64,000 bases of DNA. Origin: Bacteroidota bacterium. GTDB taxonomy: Bacteria > Bacteroidota > Bacteroidia > Flavobacteriales > Flavobacteriaceae. The DNA is taken from the NCBI GenBank assembly GCA_027621175.1, contig JAQCCM010000007.1, forward strand, positions 1-64,000, written 5' to 3'. The position numbers and the translations under genes are program-made. Position 1 is the first letter of the stretch. Each line of letters opens with the position of its first letter. The notes under the pieces were generated by a model that was not told where the DNA came from, searched no databases, and worked only from the letters and a program-made list of their open reading frames with translations. Positions 8,091 to 18,130 of this stretch are shown here, in pieces.

Positions 8091-8221
8091 AAATTTGTAG
8101 ACCTGACTGCCGTTAGGCAGGCAAGCTAAACCTAGGGTCTAGTGCTTCACGGCGTTGGGCCTGCCTGCCGTCAGGAAGGCCTGTCTGACGATAAGGCAGG
8201 TTCGAGTCCCTTCACCCGCAC
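8091..8221 (+). pseudogene. degenerate second tRNA-Leu copy carrying palindromic insertions
   Basis: Shares GTAGAC, CTAGTGCTTCACGGC and GGTTCGAGTCCCTTCACCCGCAC with the intact tRNA, interrupted by CTGACTGCCGTTAGGCAGG and CCTGCCTGCCGTCAGG..GGCAGG. Confidence 0.8.
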
Positions 8222-8284
8222 AAAACCCAAAGAATGTTTGGGTTTTTATCGCACTTTGATGGGTGGGAGGTTGAATTTCTTCAA

Positions 8285-8316
8285 AAAAAAACCCCACAAA
8301 TTTGTGGGGTTTTTTA
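8285..8316. terminator. bidirectional rho-independent terminator
   Basis: AAAACCCCACAAATTTGTGGGGTTTTTT. Confidence 0.85.
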
Positions 8317-8335
8317 TATCTAAAATGTTTTTTAA

Positions 8336-8860
8336 TTACATTTTAAAACCTAAAGTTAACATTCCATTAATTCCAGGTCCTATGGCAGTAGTGTCTTCAC
8401 CAACTTCTAATGTAAAATCTATTTCAGTACCAATGTAAAGGTTGTTAGCGATATAATAGTTAGCGCCAACAAAAACACCACCTGTGAATGCAGTGCTGTC
8501 ATTTCCAGCTATATCAGCATACAAAAATCCAGCTTGCCACCCAGTGTAGGTTGCTAATCTAGATGAACCTTCATGATGTTTCTCTTTACCATATTGTAGT
8601 CCAAGAACCATATTGTCATCCTCAACACCGTCTACTGAAGCATAAGAAAAATGAGCTTTCCAACGAGTAACTGAGTTAGCATCATTGAAAGTTCTTCTCA
8701 TAATATGCCCGTTAAGCGGGTTGTTTAATGAAAACATTTCTCCACTATCTAAATTAGGTGTGAACATGACTTCATATATTGTTCCTTCAGATGGTTTTTC
8801 AACTTGTGCAAAAGAAACTGCTGATATTAAAATGGTTAAAATAAAAATTGTTTTTTTCAT
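8336..8860 (-). CDS. putative secreted/outer-membrane protein
   Basis: Signal peptide MKKTIFILTILISAVSFAQ; small beta-barrel-like pattern. Confidence 0.6.
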   Translation of the reverse strand: MKKTIFILTILISAVSFAQVEKPSEGTIYEVMFTPNLDSGEMFSLNNPLNGHIMRRTFNDANSVTRWKAHFSYASVDGVEDDNMVLGLQYGKEKHHEGSSRLATYTGWQAGFLYADIAGNDSTAFTGGVFVGANYYIANNLYIGTEIDFTLEVGEDTTAIGPGINGMLTLGFKM

Positions 8861-9203
8861 TGTTTAGTATTTAATTAGTTAACAAATTTAAATAAATATT
8901 ATTCAAATGTTAAAAAAACATTAAAAAATCTTATAAACTTAAATTAAATAGGCTTCTTTTTTTTAAAATCGTTAACACAAAGTTTTCGGTCTATATGGCC
9001 TAATTATATGTGTTGTTTTAATTAAGACTACACACCATGCACCTTTTAGCTTATTTATCCCTGCCTTAAGTAGCGTCCATAAAACGGTTTCGGTCTGCTC
9101 TGGTTTGAAACACCCAAGCGCAAAAAGAATCCTTGCTATGGTAAATGGCTTTCAGTTCGTCATCAATGTGGTAAAGTTCTTGAGGGATTTCAGTAGGAAT
9201 ATA

Positions 9204-10427
9204 TCACAATGCTTGATTTAGGACTATTAACGTTTTTTCGGTAGCCCCTTGGTTTTCCGATACAAACGCAGCGTTTAAGTTTCCTCTTTCAGCTCGCAGC
9301 GTATCGTTTTGTGTGAGTTCTATTATTTTTTTGTTGCAGTCATCCGCTGTAGAAATAGATATGACACCCCCAAAATCAATGAGTGCTTTTGCTTCTGGAA
9401 ACTTATGATAATTTTTCCCAATAATCACAGGAATACCCTCAGCAGCAGGTTCCAAAATATTATGTAATCCCGATGTACCCATACCTCCGCCCACATAGGC
9501 AATAGCACCATAGGCATAGCAACGACTAAGCATTCCCACCGTGTCGAGTACCAAAACTGGACAGTCTTTTCTTTCCAATTCGTTGGTTTGGCTATAGCGT
9601 AAACTTGCTTTGGGAAGTTTTGCCATGAGCTTGTTTAGTTTTTCTTCGTTCATTTCATGTGGGGCAATAAGCCAGCACCAGTTGTCGGGAGTTTGTGCGA
9701 TAGCGTTAAATAGCACGGCTTCGTCTTCGGGCCACGTGCTCCCTGCCACAATGCATTTCCGATTTCCCACAAACGTTTCCATAAAAGGCAGTGGGGCTTT
9801 CGAAGCACCAACGCGGTCGTAGCGTGTATCGCCCGAAACGCTCGCATGGGTTATCCCTATTTGCTGCAGCAACTTTAGCGATTGTTCGTTTTGTACAAAT
9901 AAATATTTAAATCCTTTCAGTAATTTTCGGTAGCTGCTGCCCCACGGTTTAAAAAACACCTGCTGGGCACGAAATTGCCCTGCAATTAGGTAAAGTGGTA
10001 CTTGTGTATTGTGCAATGCAGCTATCATATTGGGCCAAAATTCATATTTTACAAACAGCGCCATTTTGGGATTTACACGGGAAACAAATCGTTGTACTTC
10101 TTTTTTGGTATCCCATGGCAGGTAAGTGGCCAAATCGGCAACGCCATGTGTACTGCGCACCTCATACCCCGATGGCGAAAAAAACGTAACCAAATAAAAG
10201 TAGTCGGGATTGAAAGCCTTTAGTCCTTCTAGTACGGGAAGTCCTTGTTCATATTCACCCAACGAAGCGCAGTGCATCCACACCACTTTGGCATTTTTAG
10301 GAATGCTTTCCAGTTGTTTCCACACTTCTTTCCTGCCTTGCAAAAAGGCTTTGGCTTTGGTGCTTCGTGCCACAAGCGGTACAACACATCTGGCAGCTAA
10401 TATTACAAATGAGTAAAAAAATCGCAT
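9204..10427 (-). CDS. waaA: 3-deoxy-D-manno-octulosonic acid transferase
   Basis: WMHCASLGEYEQGLPVLEGL; FFSPSGYEV; YVGGGMGTSGLHNILEPAAEGIPVIIG. Confidence 0.93.
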   Translation of the reverse strand: MRFFYSFVILAARCVVPLVARSTKAKAFLQGRKEVWKQLESIPKNAKVVWMHCASLGEYEQGLPVLEGLKAFNPDYFYLVTFFSPSGYEVRSTHGVADLATYLPWDTKKEVQRFVSRVNPKMALFVKYEFWPNMIAALHNTQVPLYLIAGQFRAQQVFFKPWGSSYRKLLKGFKYLFVQNEQSLKLLQQIGITHASVSGDTRYDRVGASKAPLPFMETFVGNRKCIVAGSTWPEDEAVLFNAIAQTPDNWCWLIAPHEMNEEKLNKLMAKLPKASLRYSQTNELERKDCPVLVLDTVGMLSRCYAYGAIAYVGGGMGTSGLHNILEPAAEGIPVIIGKNYHKFPEAKALIDFGGVISISTADDCNKKIIELTQNDTLRAERGNLNAAFVSENQGATEKTLIVLNQAL

Positions 10428-10495
10428 GCCTCAAAGATACTTATTTCATAAAGAGGGATTTGTTTTTTGTAGCTTTGTCCTACCAAAAAGTTGCG

Positions 10496-11626
10496 ATGCG
10501 AAAAATCCAAATGGTCGATTTGCAGACCCAGTATGAATTCATCAAACCTCAAGTAGATGCGGGTATGCAAGAAGTGTTGTCTTCAGCACAATTTATCAAT
10601 GGCCCTACTGTAAAAACATTTCAAGAAAATCTTGAAAAATACCTTGGTGTAAAACACGTCATTCCATGTGCCAACGGCACAGATGCGCTTCAAATCTCCA
10701 TGATGGGACTAGGACTAAAACCCGGCGATGAAGTTATTACTGCCGATTTTACCTTTGCAGCCACCGTGGAGGTAATTGCCCTTTTGGGACTAACGCCCGT
10801 TTTGGTAGATGTACTTCCCGATACCTTTAACATTGACCCCGATGCTATCGAAAAAGCCATAACACCCAATACTAAAGCCATAGTTCCGGTGCATTTGTTT
10901 GGTCAGTCGGCAGCTATGGATGACATTATGGAAATTGCCAAAAAGCACAAGCTTTACGTGATTGAGGACAATGCTCAAGGGATAGGCGCAACCTTTACCA
11001 GTAAAAACGGTACACAAACCAAAACAGGAGGTATTGGACATGTTGCCTCAACTTCTTTTTTTCCATCAAAAAATTTGGGTTGCTACGGTGACGGTGGCGC
11101 TATTTTTACTAACGATGATGATTTAGCACATACGCTGCGTGGTATCGTAAATCACGGTATGTACAAGCGATATCATCATGATGTTGTTGGGGTAAATTCT
11201 AGATTAGATAGCTTACAAGCGGTAGTCCTAAACGAAAAATTAAAATTCCTCGACTTTTACAACGAGCGACGTAAGTGGGCGGCAATTCGCTATACACAGC
11301 TTTTGGAGCACCATCCAAAAATTCAAACGCCTGTTACTTCTGGAGATTGTAATTCGCACGTATTCCACCAATATACCTTACGTATTTTGGACGCAGACCG
11401 CGATGCTTTAGTGGCGTATCTTCAAGAGAATCAAATTCCTTGTGGGGTGTATTATCCGATTCCTTTACACCGACAAAAAGCATATGTCGATAGTCGTTAT
11501 AATGAAGCGGATTTTACCGTTACAAATCAATTGATAAACGAGGTGATTTCGCTGCCAATGCACAGTGAGCTAGACGAAGAGCAAGTGCAGTTTATCTGCA
11601 AAACGCTGTTGGCATTTTTCGATTAA
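10496..11626 (+). CDS. DegT/DnrJ/EryC1/StrS-family aminotransferase
   Basis: QMVDLQTQYEFIKPQVDAG; ANGTDALQISMMGLGLKPGDEVI; SFFPSKNLGCYGDGGAIFTND. Confidence 0.92.
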   Translation: MRKIQMVDLQTQYEFIKPQVDAGMQEVLSSAQFINGPTVKTFQENLEKYLGVKHVIPCANGTDALQISMMGLGLKPGDEVITADFTFAATVEVIALLGLTPVLVDVLPDTFNIDPDAIEKAITPNTKAIVPVHLFGQSAAMDDIMEIAKKHKLYVIEDNAQGIGATFTSKNGTQTKTGGIGHVASTSFFPSKNLGCYGDGGAIFTNDDDLAHTLRGIVNHGMYKRYHHDVVGVNSRLDSLQAVVLNEKLKFLDFYNERRKWAAIRYTQLLEHHPKIQTPVTSGDCNSHVFHQYTLRILDADRDALVAYLQENQIPCGVYYPIPLHRQKAYVDSRYNEADFTVTNQLINEVISLPMHSELDEEQVQFICKTLLAFFD

Positions 11627-12504
11627 TCCATTTGCGCCGATTGTACTTCGGCTTCGCGATCTATTTTTTTAACCAACCCTTGTAATACTTTTCCTGGGCC
11701 GTATTCTGTAAATAAGGTTGCGCCGTCAGCGCGCATCTGCTGGATGGTTTGTGTCCACTTTACAGGACCGGTTAGTTGTGCAATTAAATTTTCTTTGATT
11801 CGGGCAGTATCTTGAGTTGGCGCAGCTGTTACATTTTGATAAATCGGACAACTCGGTGTATGAATTGTAGTATCCAATATTGCCTTTGCCAATTCTTCAC
11901 GTGCGGGTTCCATAAGCGGAGAGTGAAAGGCACCTCCAACAGGAAGGAGTAGTGCACGTCTTGCGCCTGCCTCTTTGAGGGTTTCACAAGCCGCCTCAAC
12001 AGCCGAAAATGCACCTGAAATCACCAATTGTCCAGGGCAATTGTAATTTGCTGCTACCACAATTCCGTCTGTATTTTCACAAGTATTTTCGACTACATCG
12101 TCTGCCAGCCCAAGTACCGCAGCCATAGTTCCTTTAGCAACGTCACACGCCGCTTGCATGGCTTGTGCACGTTTGGAAACCAAACGCAAACCGTCCTCAA
12201 AGGATAAAGCACCCATTGCGGTTAGTGCAGAAAACTCACCCAAAGAATGGCCTGCAGCCATATTTGGAGTAGATTTTTGTGCCAATTCATAGGAAATAAC
12301 CGAATGTAGAAAAATGGCAGGTTGTGTTACGCGGGTTTCTTTTAGTGCATCAGCATCACCATCAAACATAATGTCAGTGATGGGAAATCCTAAGATGTCA
12401 TTGGCGGTTATAAAGCGTTCTTTCGCTACAGTGCTTTGATCGTACAGGTCTTTACCCATTCCTACAAATTGGGCGCCTTGCCCAGGAAATATAGCTACAT
12501 TCAT
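11623..12504 (-). CDS. fabD: malonyl CoA-ACP transacylase
   Basis: FPGQGAQFVGMGKDLYD; AAGHSLGEFSAL. Confidence 0.95.
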   Translation of the reverse strand: MNVAIFPGQGAQFVGMGKDLYDQSTVAKERFITANDILGFPITDIMFDGDADALKETRVTQPAIFLHSVISYELAQKSTPNMAAGHSLGEFSALTAMGALSFEDGLRLVSKRAQAMQAACDVAKGTMAAVLGLADDVVENTCENTDGIVVAANYNCPGQLVISGAFSAVEAACETLKEAGARRALLLPVGGAFHSPLMEPAREELAKAILDTTIHTPSCPIYQNVTAAPTQDTARIKENLIAQLTGPVKWTQTIQQMRADGATLFTEYGPGKVLQGLVKKIDREAEVQSAQMD

Positions 12505-13403
12505 GCGTCTATTTTTTCGTATCTAATAAATGAAAATGCGTGCGCGTGTTTTTCGTCTTTGTCGTGATTTTCGCGCCAAACCTCACGCCAAACGGCAGGA
12601 TCTATATCTGGGAAAAATGTATCTGCTTCAAAATTATCATGAACACGTGTGAGCTCAATACAGGTAGCAAAAGCCATTCCTTGACGGTAGATTTCACCAC
12701 CACCAATAATAAACGGCCGATCATCTTCTTGCGCAAGTGCCAACGCTGCTTCTAATGAATGTACCACATGTGCATTTTCTGCAGTGTATTCTTTTTTTCT
12801 TGAAATAATCACATTGGTACGATTTGGTAATGCTTTTGGCATGGACTCAAATGTTTTTCTTCCCATAATTACATGGTGTCCTTTGGTTAAGTCTTTAAAA
12901 TGCTTTAAATCATCAGACAAATGCCATATGAGCTTATTATCTTTACCAAGCGCATTATTTTCGGCGATAGCCGCAATCATGGTGATATTTTTGTGTTGCT
13001 TTTCTCGCTCCCATTCGGCGCTTGCTTTTAGTGCGGCTTCTTTGTCCATAGTACGTTTTAATTTTTCCACCTTAATGGCTTGTTTTTCAAGTAAAAATTC
13101 CATTTGCTCAGCTTCCCATGCTTTCCCCATAAACGAATAAAACACATAAACTTTAAGCAAATGAATCACTAATAAGATTCCCAAAAGGGATGTTAACGCC
13201 AACGACCAACGGGAATTAAAGGGCATAAAATCTGCTTTGTATTCAAAGGCAAAATCAAGTACAAATGCGAAGAATGCTAGAAACAAACTCACGAGCAGGT
13301 GGGTGTGAAATCGGCGCTTTTGCGCTATGCGATGTTGGGCGTGTTCTACAAGTGCTACTTGTTGAGGATTTATCGTGTTGTTAGACTTTTTTTTACGAAA
13401 CAT
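12501..13403 (-). CDS. folA: 2TM-domain-like N-terminus fused to dihydrofolate reductase
   Basis: N-terminal HAQHRIAQKRRFHTHLLVSLFLAFFAFVLDF plus second TM helix; C-terminal DHFR ITMIAAIAENNALGKDNKLIWHLSDDLKHFKDLTKGHHVIMGRKTFES. Confidence 0.88.
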   Translation of the reverse strand: MFRKKKSNNTINPQQVALVEHAQHRIAQKRRFHTHLLVSLFLAFFAFVLDFAFEYKADFMPFNSRWSLALTSLLGILLVIHLLKVYVFYSFMGKAWEAEQMEFLLEKQAIKVEKLKRTMDKEAALKASAEWEREKQHKNITMIAAIAENNALGKDNKLIWHLSDDLKHFKDLTKGHHVIMGRKTFESMPKALPNRTNVIISRKKEYTAENAHVVHSLEAALALAQEDDRPFIIGGGEIYRQGMAFATCIELTRVHDNFEADTFFPDIDPAVWREVWRENHDKDEKHAHAFSFIRYEKIDA

Positions 13404-13414
13404 AAGTAGTGAAT

Positions 13415-14239
13415 TTAGACCGCAACAGTTCCTTTGATTCCGGGGTGCGGATCGTAATTAAGGATTTCAATATCCTCATAATCAAAGTCAAGTATGTCGG
13501 TTATGTTAGGGTTTAATTTTAGTGTGGGTAGGGGTTTGGGCGCTCGGCTCAGTTGCAATTCAACCTGCTCCATGTGGTTGGTATAAATATGCGCATCACC
13601 CAAGGTGTGAATAAATTCACCAGCTTCAAAACCGCAAACTTGCGCCATCATTTCGGTGAGTAATGCATAGGAAGCGATATTAAATGGAACACCAAGAAAA
13701 ATATCAGCACTGCGTTGATATAATTGGCAAGAAAGTTTACCGTCGGCTACATAAAATTGAAAAAATGCATGACAGGGGGGAAGTGCAGCTTTTCCATTGG
13801 CTACATTTTCACTAAACGATTTTGAGGTATCTGGCAGCACGCTGGGATTCCAAGCAGACACCAACATACGGCGGCTGTTTGGATTTGTTTTTAGGGTTTC
13901 GATCACGTTCAAAAGCTGATCAACACCCTCGCTGTTCCAGTTCCGCCACTGATGCCCATAAACGGGTCCAAGATTGCCGTTCTCATCTGCCCACTCATTC
14001 CAAATACGCACGCCATTTTCGGTGAGATACTCAATATTTGTATCCCCTTTTATAAACCATAGCAATTCGTATATCACTGATTTAAGATGAATTTTTTTGG
14101 TGGTAACAAGCGGAAATCCCTCTGATAGGTCGAAACGCATCTGGTGACCAAACACACTGCGTGTGCCGGTGCCCGTTCTATCGCCTTTGACTGCGCCTTC
14201 ATGTAGTGCGCGCTTAACCAAATCTAAATACTGCTGCAT
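13415..14239 (-). CDS. thyA: thymidylate synthase
   Basis: [42 protein letters not shown]. Confidence 0.97.
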   Translation of the reverse strand: MQQYLDLVKRALHEGAVKGDRTGTGTRSVFGHQMRFDLSEGFPLVTTKKIHLKSVIYELLWFIKGDTNIEYLTENGVRIWNEWADENGNLGPVYGHQWRNWNSEGVDQLLNVIETLKTNPNSRRMLVSAWNPSVLPDTSKSFSENVANGKAALPPCHAFFQFYVADGKLSCQLYQRSADIFLGVPFNIASYALLTEMMAQVCGFEAGEFIHTLGDAHIYTNHMEQVELQLSRAPKPLPTLKLNPNITDILDFDYEDIEILNYDPHPGIKGTVAV

Positions 14240-14318
14240 ACGATGTTTTTGTAAAGGTAAAATCTAGCGTTAAAAATCATACATGACTAAAAATAGTTTT
14301 TCAAAAGGTTTTCAACGA

Positions 14319-15665
14319 TTAGCCCAATAAAGCACCAACCAAGGTTGCCGATAACAGCGAGGCCAAGGTGCCGCCTAAAACCGCTCGAAATCCAAATTTT
14401 GAGAGTACTTTACGTTGATTGGGAGCCAACCCACCAATGCCACCAATTTGAATCCCAATAGATGCAAAATTCGCAAATCCGCAAAGCATATAAGTAGCCA
14501 TAACGATAGATTTTTGATGCATAAAATGAATGCCATTAGCACTGTCTTTGAGTTCAGCTAGCTGGATATAACCCACAAATTCACTTACCGCCAACTTTAC
14601 TCCTAATAATTGTCCCATTGGCATTAGGTCGTTCCATGGAACTCCAATCAGCCACATAAGTGGCGCAAACAGCGTCCCTAGAATTGCTTCTATGGATAAG
14701 GCATCGTATGCCGACCAATTCGAAATCCAACCGTTTAGATTGGTAAAGTCACCAATTTGAAAAAGAATCCCATTTCCCATGGCTATCAGTGCCACGAAAA
14801 CAAGCAGCATCCCTCCGATATTTGCAGCTAATTTCACGCCTTCAAGTGTGCCGTTTGCAATAGCATCTAGGGGATTGCTCCCCACATCTTGCTTTGATAC
14901 TTTGGTGTTTTTGTCAATAGCCTCTGTTTGCGGAAAAAGAATTTTAGCTATTACAATAGCTCCAGGTGCTGCCATAAGCGATGCTGCAAGCAAATGCTTA
15001 GCAAAAGCCAAACGGAGCTCGGGGTCATCACCTCCTAAAAACCCAATGTATGCCGCCAACACACCTCCTGCCACAGTTGCCATGCCGCCAACCATAACCA
15101 ATAGCATTTCAGAGCGATTCATTTTGGGTAAATAAGCTTTGATAAGCAATGGTGCTTCGGTTTGACCTAAGAAAATATTCCCAATTACAGAAAGGCTCTC
15201 TGCCCCAGAAATATTAAGAATTTTTGATGTGCCTTTGGCAAGTATTTTCACAAAAAACTGCAATACCCCCAAATAAAATAACAAGGACGTTAGCGCAGCA
15301 AAAAAAACAATGGTAGGCAAAATTTGAAACACAAAAATGAACCCGTAGCTTTCAGTGTTCATTAAATCACCAAAGAGAAATGCGCTTCCTGCAGCTGTAA
15401 AATCTAAGATGCCAACAAACACTTTTCCAATAGTATTAAATATACCTTGAACCCAACCAATCTTTAAAATACACAATGCCAAAAAGAGTTGTAAAAGCAA
15501 TCCAAAACCAACAGTTTTCCATGGGATTGCCCTGCGGTTCGCACTAAAAATAAATGCTAAAAAAATAAGGGTTATGACGCCTACAAATCCCTGTATAATT
15601 CCAAATGATGTGACGCCTTGATGCGCAAGAATGGGTTCAAGTGCAATTCCAAATAAGATGTTCAT
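14319..15665 (-). CDS. NupC-type nucleoside transporter
   Basis: GNIFLGQTEAPLLIKAYLPKMNRSEMLLVMVGGMATVAGGVLAAY; LCGFANFASIGIQIGGIGGLAP. Confidence 0.93.
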   Translation of the reverse strand: MNILFGIALEPILAHQGVTSFGIIQGFVGVITLIFLAFIFSANRRAIPWKTVGFGLLLQLFLALCILKIGWVQGIFNTIGKVFVGILDFTAAGSAFLFGDLMNTESYGFIFVFQILPTIVFFAALTSLLFYLGVLQFFVKILAKGTSKILNISGAESLSVIGNIFLGQTEAPLLIKAYLPKMNRSEMLLVMVGGMATVAGGVLAAYIGFLGGDDPELRLAFAKHLLAASLMAAPGAIVIAKILFPQTEAIDKNTKVSKQDVGSNPLDAIANGTLEGVKLAANIGGMLLVFVALIAMGNGILFQIGDFTNLNGWISNWSAYDALSIEAILGTLFAPLMWLIGVPWNDLMPMGQLLGVKLAVSEFVGYIQLAELKDSANGIHFMHQKSIVMATYMLCGFANFASIGIQIGGIGGLAPNQRKVLSKFGFRAVLGGTLASLLSATLVGALLG

Positions 15666-16255
15666 TCGGTAGCGTCGTTATCTCGTTTAGAAATTTCGTC
15701 TCGAAGCCGGGCCGCCATTTCATAGTTTTCTTTTTTGACGGCTTTTTTGATAGCACGCTCCAGTTCTTCGATAGATAGGTTAGTGTAGTTTTCGTCATCA
15801 GAAAGCTCATCTATAAGTGTGCCTTTAGACGGGGCGTCGTCTTTATCAAAAACAACTCCTGCTTTTTCCATTACACTTTCGTGTGTGAATATTGGAGCCT
15901 TAAAACGCAATGCCAATGAAATCGCATCTGATGTTCGGGAGTCTATAATTTCTTCAATTTTATCGCGCTCACAAATGAGACTTGAGTAAAAAACACCATC
16001 TACAAGTTTGGTGATAATAACGCGTTTGATGACAACATCAAATCTGAAGGCAAAATTTTTAAATAAATCATGCGTAAAAGGACGATGCGGCTTGATGTCT
16101 TTGTCTAAGGCAACTGCAATAGATTGCGCTTCAAATTCTCCAATAACAACGGGTAATTTTCGTTTTCCATCCACTTCATCTAAAATCATAGCGTATGCGC
16201 CACTCTGATTTTGACTGTAAGAAATACGATTTACACGAAGTTTAATCAAACTCAT
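15662..16255 (-). CDS. bifunctional nuclease domain (DUF151) with UVR motif
   Basis: KLPVVIGEFEAQSIAVALD; DAISLALRFKAPIF; C-terminal UVR-like LERAIKKAVKKENYEMAARLRDEI. Confidence 0.9.
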   Translation of the reverse strand: MSLIKLRVNRISYSQNQSGAYAMILDEVDGKRKLPVVIGEFEAQSIAVALDKDIKPHRPFTHDLFKNFAFRFDVVIKRVIITKLVDGVFYSSLICERDKIEEIIDSRTSDAISLALRFKAPIFTHESVMEKAGVVFDKDDAPSKGTLIDELSDDENYTNLSIEELERAIKKAVKKENYEMAARLRDEISKRDNDATE

Positions 16256-16300
16256 TTTTTGGTTGTTGCAAATGAATTTTAAAAGTACAAAATTCAACGC

Positions 16301-17257
16301 TTATGATAACGCTTTAAATGCTTTTAACTTTTGAATAAGTTCGGGCACTACTTCAAAGGCATCTCCAACCACCCCATAATCAGCTGCTTTAAAGAAAGGT
16401 GCTTCAGGGTCGTTGTTGATGACTACCTTTACTTTTGAAGAGTTTACACCTGCCAAATGTTGAATTGCACCCGAAATACCAATAGCAATATATAAATTTG
16501 TGGAGACCGGCTTTCCTGTCTGTCCAACATGCTCATCATGAGAGCGCCATCCCATATCAGACACGGGTTTGGAACAAGCTGTAGCTGCATCTAAAATTTC
16601 GGCAAGCGATTCAATTAAATGCCAGTTTTCAGGTCCTTTAAGTCCTCTACCACCTGAAACCACCACATCAGCATCGGCAATAGTAGCTTTGCCGGTTATT
16701 TTTTCAATAGAAATTTGTTCAAGATTTGAAGCTGTATGTGTCGCCTCTATTTCATCGACAGTACAATTCACTTCATTTTCAATAACACCAAAGGAGTTGT
16801 TTCCAACGCCAATAATATTGCAAGCTGCTAACAACTGCGTGTGCGCAAAAGCTTTGTTGGTAAACGCTGTTCGCTTCACTGTAAGTGGACTTAATTCATC
16901 TGGAAGCGCAACCACATTTGGCGCATAGCCGGCATTTAATTTTGCGGCAAGTAAAGGGGCTAAAAATTTAGCATCTGCACTACTCCCAATAACAATATGG
17001 GTAACCTTATTTTGGGTTGCATACGCAGAAATAGCATTTGCTTGTGCATATGCGTCAAAGTGCGACGGAACATTAGAAATATGAGCAATTTTTGTAATGC
17101 CGTATTGTCCTAATTCAGCTGCATTTGAAGCATGAAAGGTAATTGCGGTACAAGAAGCGTTAAGTTTAGAAGCAAGAGCAACTCCATAAGAGGCTACTTC
17201 AGCGGCATTGCGTTTGAGTGCGTTGTTTTCGGATTCGGCAATAATTAAAACAGACAT
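16301..17257 (-). CDS. etfA: electron transfer flavoprotein subunit alpha
   Basis: VVSGGRGLKGPENWHLIESLAEIL; VGQTGKPVSTNLYIAIGISGAIQHLAG. Confidence 0.95.
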   Translation of the reverse strand: MSVLIIAESENNALKRNAAEVASYGVALASKLNASCTAITFHASNAAELGQYGITKIAHISNVPSHFDAYAQANAISAYATQNKVTHIVIGSSADAKFLAPLLAAKLNAGYAPNVVALPDELSPLTVKRTAFTNKAFAHTQLLAACNIIGVGNNSFGVIENEVNCTVDEIEATHTASNLEQISIEKITGKATIADADVVVSGGRGLKGPENWHLIESLAEILDAATACSKPVSDMGWRSHDEHVGQTGKPVSTNLYIAIGISGAIQHLAGVNSSKVKVVINNDPEAPFFKAADYGVVGDAFEVVPELIQKLKAFKALS

Positions 17258-17266
17258 ATCAATGAG

Positions 17267-18013
17267 TTATAAAACGTTAGCTTCTTTATGTAATAGTTCA
17301 ATAAGTTGGTCTAAATCATCAGCAGGCACCAACTTCACCTCAGCTTTTTTAGCTGGTTTTTCAAATTTCACATCCTCTGTAGCAGCTGCAGCTTCTAGCG
17401 GAGGTATCACCTCAAAGGGTTTTTGGCGCGCCTGCATAATGCCACGCATGTTTGGAATGCGAAGGTCAGATTCTTCTACCAGTCCTTTTTGTCCCCCAAT
17501 GACTATAGGTAAAGATCCTTTGAGTTTTTCGCGTCCTCCGTCAATTTCACGCTCTGCTACGGCTGTAGATGCATCAATTTCTAAACCAACACAGTTTGGT
17601 ACAAAAGGGATATCAAGTAAGGCAGCTAGCATTCCAGGAACCATGGCCCCATTGTAGTCTATAGATTCTCTGCCCGCTATAATTAAATCGTAAGGATTGT
17701 TTCTAACAAATGCCGCAAGCTCTTGAGCCACGGAAGTGCCGTCTAGTGCCGGCGTATTAATTCTAAAAGCCTTGTCAGCACCGATGGCCAAACATTTACG
17801 TAGGGTAGGGTCAGCTTTTGGGGTGCCCACATGAATTACATGGACTTCTGCCCCTTGCTTTTCTTTAAACCAGATGGCACGAGTAAGTCCAAACTCATCA
17901 TTGGGATTGATAACATATTGAACATCTCGAGATTCAAATGCGGTATTATCCTCAATAAAATGTATCTTGGACGTGGTGTCAGGTACATGACTAATACACA
18001 CTAAAATATTCAT
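17267..18013 (-). CDS. etfB: electron transfer flavoprotein subunit beta
   Basis: MNILVCISHVPDTTSKI; AGRESIDYNGAMVPGMLAALLD. Confidence 0.95.
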   Translation of the reverse strand: MNILVCISHVPDTTSKIHFIEDNTAFESRDVQYVINPNDEFGLTRAIWFKEKQGAEVHVIHVGTPKADPTLRKCLAIGADKAFRINTPALDGTSVAQELAAFVRNNPYDLIIAGRESIDYNGAMVPGMLAALLDIPFVPNCVGLEIDASTAVAEREIDGGREKLKGSLPIVIGGQKGLVEESDLRIPNMRGIMQARQKPFEVIPPLEAAAATEDVKFEKPAKKAEVKLVPADDLDQLIELLHKEANVL

Positions 18014-18052
18014 GATGAATTTATTTTTCACAAAGGTACAAAAAAGTTTAAA

Positions 18053-18074
18053 TTTATTATGCATGCATAATAAA
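18053..18074. promoter_or_regulatory. 22-bp perfect palindrome in the etfB/pdhB divergent region
   Basis: TTTATTATGCATGCATAATAAA. Confidence 0.75.
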
Positions 18075-18130
18075 ACAAACTCTTTTGCGATTGACCATTT
18101 TATTGCTACTTTTGCGCCACTTAAACAGCT

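Noticed and set aside
8142-8438. 98-aa ORF across the tRNA copy
   Set aside because: Reads through a tRNA remnant, palindromes and two terminators; not coding-like.
15662-16255. DUF151-UVR protein as an unusual fusion
   Set aside because: Bifunctional nuclease plus UVR motif is, to my knowledge, a common arrangement in Bacteroidota.
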